Source of the DNA: CAYRMV01 sp964425255
Lineage (GTDB): Bacteria; Bacteroidota; Bacteroidia; Flavobacteriales_D; Crocinitomicaceae
Assembly (NCBI GenBank): GCA_964425255.1
Contig: CAYRMV010000127.1
Span: 1-9,129 of the forward strand
DNA length: 9,129 nucleotides
Direction: 5' to 3'
Numbering within the stretch: the stretch's first letter is position 1; each line of letters opens with the position of its first letter. The translations under genes were made by a program, and so were the position numbers. The notes beneath the pieces were generated by a model. That model saw only the letters and a program-made list of their open reading frames with translations. It was not told where the DNA came from and searched no databases. Below, piece after piece: positions 5,641 to 9,129 of the stretch.

Positions 5641-7386
5641 ATGGAAAACGACGTAAAAATAAATACTTCGCAGAATAGTGATTTGATTACTTATACAGTG
5701 CTTATTGATAACGAGGTCGTTCCCTCGACTTGTCAGGTATTGAAATTCAGTGTAAAGAAAGAAATTAATCGCCTTTCACAAGCGCAGTTGGTTATCATCG
5801 ACGGGGATGCTGCTAAAAGTGAGTTTTCTGTTTCCAACACGGATTTTTTCATACCCGGAAAGAAAATAGAACTGAAAGCGGGTTATCATTCCGACGAAGC
5901 AACCATTTTTACTGGGATTGTCATTAAACAGAGTGTGAAAATACGACAAAACGGAACGTACTTAATTATTGAATGCCGAGACGAAGCTGTAAAGCTAACG
6001 GTTGGTCGAAAGAATCGGTACTATTATGAGAGCTATGATAGTGATATTATCGAAGAAATTAGCAACAAATACGGGATTGCGAATGAGGTACAAAAAACAA
6101 ACTATCAACATCCGGAATTGATCCAATACAATTGTTCTGATTGGGATTTTATTGTCACTAGAGCGCAGGCAAACGGCAAAATATGTTTCATGGACGACGG
6201 AAAGCTTCATGTCAAAGCACCTAATTATTCCGCTGAATCAATTCAAACCGTTTTGTTTGGAAGTACGATTTTAGATTTCGATGCAGAAATGGATGCCAGA
6301 AGTCAGCTGCTTAAAGTATCCGCTTACACCTGGGATGAAGCAGAACAAGGAATCATTGATACGGAAGCCAACTGGCCAGAAATCAAATTGAATGGGAATA
6401 TAAGTTCGGAAGTTTTAGCAAAGGTGATCGATTTAGAGAACTATGAGCTTCGCCACGGAGGAACGCTAAAAGAACAAGTGATACAAGATTGGGCGAATGC
6501 GACACAACTCTATCATCAATTGGCAAAAATTAGAGGTCGGGTTCGTTTTCAAGGAATTCCAGAGGTGAAACCAGACACGGTGTTGAATTTACAAGGAATC
6601 AGTGAACGGTTCAACGGACCAATTTATATTTCTGGAGTATTACATTCCATTGCAGATGGAAATTGGACTGTGGATGCACAGTTTGGACTCAATCCGGAGT
6701 GGTTTTCAGAAACATATGATATCAATTCGTTTCCTGCCGCTGGACTCATCCCTGCTGTCAAAGGACTTCAATATGGAAAAGTCACACAATTAGAAGATGA
6801 TCCAGAGGGAGAAGATCGCATTTTAGTCACGTTCCCGATCGTCAATCAAGCAGAACAAGGAATTTGGTGTCGACTTGCAACTTTGGATGCTGGAAATAAC
6901 CGAGGTTCTGTTTTTCGTCCGGATATTGGTGATGAGGTGATTGTTGGTTTTGTGAACGAAGATCCCAATGAAGGAATTATTCTTGGGCAATTGAATAGTT
7001 CCGCCAAACCTTCTCCAATTCCAGCGGAAGACGATAATAATATCAAAGGATTTGTGACAAGAAGCGAGATTAAATTTCTTTTCGATGATGATAAAAAAAC
7101 CGCTTCCCTTACGCTTCCCTCAGGAAAAAAAATACTACTAGACGACGATAGTGGCGAAATACGCATTGAAGATGAAAACGGCAATTTAGTGGTTTTCGAT
7201 CAATCGGGAATTACGATAGAAAGTGGAAAAGACATTTCCTTAAAAGCAAAAGGAAATATTGCATTCCAAGGAACCAATATTGAATTAAAAGCAAACGCAC
7301 AGATCACAGCGGAAGGTAGCGGAGGATTAGAACTGAAATCCAATGCCGTAACTGTACTAAAAGGTTCAATTGTTCAAATAAATTAA
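5641..7386 (+). CDS. VgrG-like spike protein (gp27-gp5 fusion, Afp8/Pvc8-like)
   Basis: This 581-residue trimeric central-spike protein is the baseplate hub and piercing tip on which the tube is built. Residues 1-350 form the gp27-like hub domain (for example TGIVIKQSVK at 91-100, and IYISGVLHSIADGNWTVDAQF at 328-348). Residues about 374-455 form the gp5-like OB fold, with GLQYGKVTQLEDDPEGEDRI, EQGIWCRLAT, DIGDEVIVGFVNEDPNEGIILG. Residues about 485-581 are a short beta-helix with repeating strand patterns (GKKILLDDDSGEIRIEDENGN, GKDISLKAKGNIAFQ, GGLELKSNAVTVLKG). No lysozyme domain or effector extension follows, so it is a purely structural spike. Its ATG directly follows the LysM stop with no spacer, and the PAAR gene starts 2 nt after its stop. 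Confidence 0.95.
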   Translation: MENDVKINTSQNSDLITYTVLIDNEVVPSTCQVLKFSVKKEINRLSQAQLVIIDGDAAKSEFSVSNTDFFIPGKKIELKAGYHSDEATIFTGIVIKQSVKIRQNGTYLIIECRDEAVKLTVGRKNRYYYESYDSDIIEEISNKYGIANEVQKTNYQHPELIQYNCSDWDFIVTRAQANGKICFMDDGKLHVKAPNYSAESIQTVLFGSTILDFDAEMDARSQLLKVSAYTWDEAEQGIIDTEANWPEIKLNGNISSEVLAKVIDLENYELRHGGTLKEQVIQDWANATQLYHQLAKIRGRVRFQGIPEVKPDTVLNLQGISERFNGPIYISGVLHSIADGNWTVDAQFGLNPEWFSETYDINSFPAAGLIPAVKGLQYGKVTQLEDDPEGEDRILVTFPIVNQAEQGIWCRLATLDAGNNRGSVFRPDIGDEVIVGFVNEDPNEGIILGQLNSSAKPSPIPAEDDNNIKGFVTRSEIKFLFDDDKKTASLTLPSGKKILLDDDSGEIRIEDENGNLVVFDQSGITIESGKDISLKAKGNIAFQGTNIELKANAQITAEGSGGLELKSNAVTVLKGSIVQIN

Positions 7387-7388
7387 CG

Positions 7389-7679
7389 ATGGGATTACCA
7401 GCAGCACGAGTAACAGACATGCACGTTTGCCCGATGGTTACGGGGAACGTACCACATGTAGGCGGACCCTTGCTCCCTCCGGGTGAGCCAACGGTTTTTA
7501 TCGGAGGATTACCTGCCGCAAGAGTAGGAGATATGGCGGTTTGTATTGGCCCTACGGATTCTGTTGTACAAGGGTCTAGCACCGTTTTTATCGGGGGGAA
7601 ACCCGCGGCAAGACAAGGAGATTTGACAGCGCATGGGGGCACAATAGCAGCTGGATTAGCAACCGTACTAATAGGATAA
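7389..7679 (+). CDS. PAAR-repeat spike tip protein
   Basis: This 96-residue protein makes the cone that sharpens the VgrG-like spike. Three PAAR-type repeats are visible: GLPAARVTDMHVCP (2-15), GGLPAARVGDMAVC (39-52) and GGKPAARQGDLTAHGG (69-84), each of the last two preceded by a TVFIGG strand, and TVLIG closes the protein. Likely metal ligands at the apex are among His12, Cys14, His23, Cys52 and His82; the choice is inferred from family structures, not seen. No C-terminal toxin domain is fused, in contrast to many T6SS PAAR effectors. It lies between the spike and gp25 genes, whereas in Afp the gp25-like gene comes first. Confidence 0.95.
   Translation: MGLPAARVTDMHVCPMVTGNVPHVGGPLLPPGEPTVFIGGLPAARVGDMAVCIGPTDSVVQGSSTVFIGGKPAARQGDLTAHGGTIAAGLATVLIG
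7491..7622 (+). repeat. Internal tandem duplication in the PAAR gene
   Basis: Bases 7491-7532 and 7581-7622, offset by 90 nt, are closely similar: each begins ACSGTTTTTATCGG and ends in the codons for AARxGD. They encode the second and third PAAR repeats. This nucleotide-level similarity reflects the repeat structure of the family and possibly a fairly recent duplication or conversion. Confidence 0.6.
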
Positions 7680-7682
7680 AAA

Positions 7683-8093
7683 ATGAATAAGAAAATTACA
7701 TTTTTAGGAACAGGTTGGAGTTTTCCACCCGAATTTAATGTCCAACTAGGTGAAGTAATGATGAGTTCAGATGAGCAAGATATTCAGCAAAGCTTATCGG
7801 TTATTCTATCCACTAAACTAGGTGAACGCGTAATGCTACCCAATTTTGGATGCAACCTTGACGACTTACTGTTTGAAAATTTGGATTTGACCACCGAAAC
7901 GCTTGCCAAAGAAAGAATCAAAGACGCGATCCTGTATTATGAGCCAAGAATCAATTTGTTATCCATTTCGATTGATGAAAGTCAGGAATTGGAAGGCGTA
8001 TTATTGATTCAAGTTGACTATGAAATCAGAGCAACCAATTCACGTATGAACTTGGTGTATCCTTTCTACAAAATTGAAGCGACAGAAAGATAA
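7683..8093 (+). CDS. gp25-like baseplate wedge protein (GPW/gp25 family, Afp9-like)
   Basis: This 136-residue protein belongs to the gp25/TssE/Afp9 family, which sits in the baseplate wedge and nucleates the first sheath layer. Visible motifs are FLGTGWSFPPEF (7-18), the conserved GERVMLPNFGCNLDDLLFE block (47-65) and the YEPRI core (86-90) with the family's EPR triad, followed by the beta hairpin LLIQVDYEIRATNSRMNLVYPF (107-128). The length is typical. The ATG follows the PAAR stop by 3 nt in an A-rich AAAAAATG context. The next gene begins 19 nt downstream. Confidence 0.95.
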   Translation: MNKKITFLGTGWSFPPEFNVQLGEVMMSSDEQDIQQSLSVILSTKLGERVMLPNFGCNLDDLLFENLDLTTETLAKERIKDAILYYEPRINLLSISIDESQELEGVLLIQVDYEIRATNSRMNLVYPFYKIEATER

Positions 8094-8112
8094 TTGTTAA
8101 AACGATCCTATT

Positions 8113-9129
8113 ATGAGTAAAAATTGCAACGACATAACAAAAGATTTAAAAAGAGGTGGATTAGACCAATCAGAACGGATTCGTGCTTCGTTAGCTCCAG
8201 ATCAATTGCATTTAATGAATTTTGGACTCAAAGATTGGATGCAGTTTGCGTATCATTTTTCCAAAGATGTATTGTTTTATGATACGTCTGATGATCAATT
8301 CCCTGTAGGAAATTGGGAAGCATTCTTTGAAGATAATGCTGATTTGGAAACGTTGCTTGAAACATATCAAGAAAATAATAAGTTAACACCTCACCTCACT
8401 CTTTTTATCTGTTTTATCAAACTGCTCGACTTTTCCAAGGAGCGCTTCAATCAGATTACAAACCGGCATTTGGACTTTTATTACGAGGAGATTTTACAGA
8501 TCGCTAAATTAGAAGCGGAAGCTGATCAAGTATACCTTCTTTTTGAATTGGCAAAAAACATTGAAAGCGCCAATATTCCGATGGGAACAGAGTTTGATGG
8601 AGACAAAGATTCGCTCGATAAAAAACGGATTTACACACTGACTGAACAATTTATTCCAAATAAATCAAAAATTACCTCCTTCAAAAGCATTTATGTTGCT
8701 CCTGAAAACGAAACGGATTTTATCCAAGCTATCAAGGCCTCTCCTGTGGCTAATTCTACTGATGGCTTGGGTAAACCGTTGAAAGCCGAACCTCCTGTTT
8801 GGTTTCCTTTTGGATACAAAGATGCGTCCGTTTCTGGGTTTGAAAACATGCCTAATGCATCACTTGGGTTTGCTGTTTCAGGAAATACACTCTTGTTACA
8901 AGAAGGGAAACGATTTTTGGTGTTTATTGTACAATTTAGTACACCGTTTACTACCTTGTACAGCCAAACAGATTTATTAGCCAATATACATTTTAGCTAC
9001 ACAACGGAAGATGGATGGACGGATTCAGCTAACCTAGCAGGTACTACTGTTCATATCGCTGGAATTCCGTATACGACAAAAGTGCAGGACAATAAACTAT
9101 TTCTTTTTGTTGAACTTACCAACGCCGCC
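8113..9129 (+). CDS. Baseplate-J-like protein (Afp11/gp47-type), N-terminal part, truncated by window
   Basis: The ATG at 8113 opens a frame of 339 codons that is still open at the right edge. It matches the N-terminal region of the large Bacteroidota eCIS baseplate protein usually annotated baseplate J/gp47-like: SERIRASLAPD (20-30), GNWEAFFEDN (66-75), RHLDFYYEEIL (118-128), FELAKN (144-149), a GTEFDGDKD turn (158-166), and SPVANSTDGLGKPL, followed by beta-rich sequence. gp47/Afp11 proteins dimerise to form the arms of the baseplate wedge and couple host contact to sheath contraction. The J-domain itself should lie beyond the window, so the assignment rests on the N-terminal pattern and on the gp25 neighbour. 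Family members are often around a thousand residues or more. Confidence 0.8.
   Translation, partial: MSKNCNDITKDLKRGGLDQSERIRASLAPDQLHLMNFGLKDWMQFAYHFSKDVLFYDTSDDQFPVGNWEAFFEDNADLETLLETYQENNKLTPHLTLFICFIKLLDFSKERFNQITNRHLDFYYEEILQIAKLEAEADQVYLLFELAKNIESANIPMGTEFDGDKDSLDKKRIYTLTEQFIPNKSKITSFKSIYVAPENETDFIQAIKASPVANSTDGLGKPLKAEPPVWFPFGYKDASVSGFENMPNASLGFAVSGNTLLLQEGKRFLVFIVQFSTPFTTLYSQTDLLANIHFSYTTEDGWTDSANLAGTTVHIAGIPYTTKVQDNKLFLFVELTNAA

Noticed and set aside
6846..7184. 112-codon reverse-strand frame opposite the spike gene
   Set aside because: It is Ser-rich and antisense to the strongly supported OB-fold and beta-helix codons, so it is a shadow frame.
7304..7642. 112-codon reverse-strand frame opposite the PAAR gene
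   Set aside because: It is antisense to an unambiguous PAAR protein, and its Pro/Gly/Thr pattern only mirrors the PAAR repeats.
8691..8984. 97-codon reverse-strand frame near the right edge
   Set aside because: The forward frame through the same bases is open for 339 codons with recognisable J-like motifs, so the reverse frame is a shadow.

Overview
The window carries the first half of an extracellular contractile injection system (eCIS; phage-tail-like particle of the Afp/PVC/MAC/AlgoCIS class) from what looks like a Bacteroidota (Flavobacteriia/Cytophagia-type) genome. The taxonomic guess rests on three things. The DNA is AT-rich. Start codons are preceded by A-rich stretches rather than clear Shine-Dalgarno sequences. 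The proteins have a Bacteroidota-style form: a single long sheath, a DUF5908 micro-protein, and a large baseplate-J-like protein opening with an NWxxFFE and HLDFYY signature. The species cannot be named from the sequence.

Layout: bases 2-91 are probably the last codons of an upstream gene. Bases 92-440 hold no convincing gene and probably contain the promoter/leader of the operon. From 441 to the end, eleven genes run on the + strand with gaps of 0-28 nt or small overlaps: DUF4255 cap protein, an uncharacterised 287-residue protein, sheath, two inner-tube proteins, DUF5908 micro-protein, LysM baseplate-hub protein, VgrG-like spike, PAAR tip, gp25-like baseplate protein, and the first 339 codons of a baseplate-J-like protein that runs off the right edge.

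How the parts fit: the two gp19-like proteins stack into the inner tube, which the sheath wraps and drives on contraction. The DUF4255 protein closes the distal end, possibly with the 287-residue protein as partner. The LysM protein links the tube to the VgrG-like spike, which is tipped by the PAAR protein. gp25 and the J-like protein form the baseplate wedges that trigger contraction. Not seen here, and expected to the right if the locus is complete: the rest of the J-like protein, tape measure, fibres, AAA+ ATPase and payload toxins. No toxin, mobile element, CRISPR array, tRNA or rRNA was seen.

The points most worth a second look are a helix-rich insertion of about 200 residues in the sheath, the uncharacterised 287-residue protein between cap and sheath genes, a perfect 12-bp inverted repeat inside the second tube gene, and repeated TTAC/GTAA dyads in the leader.
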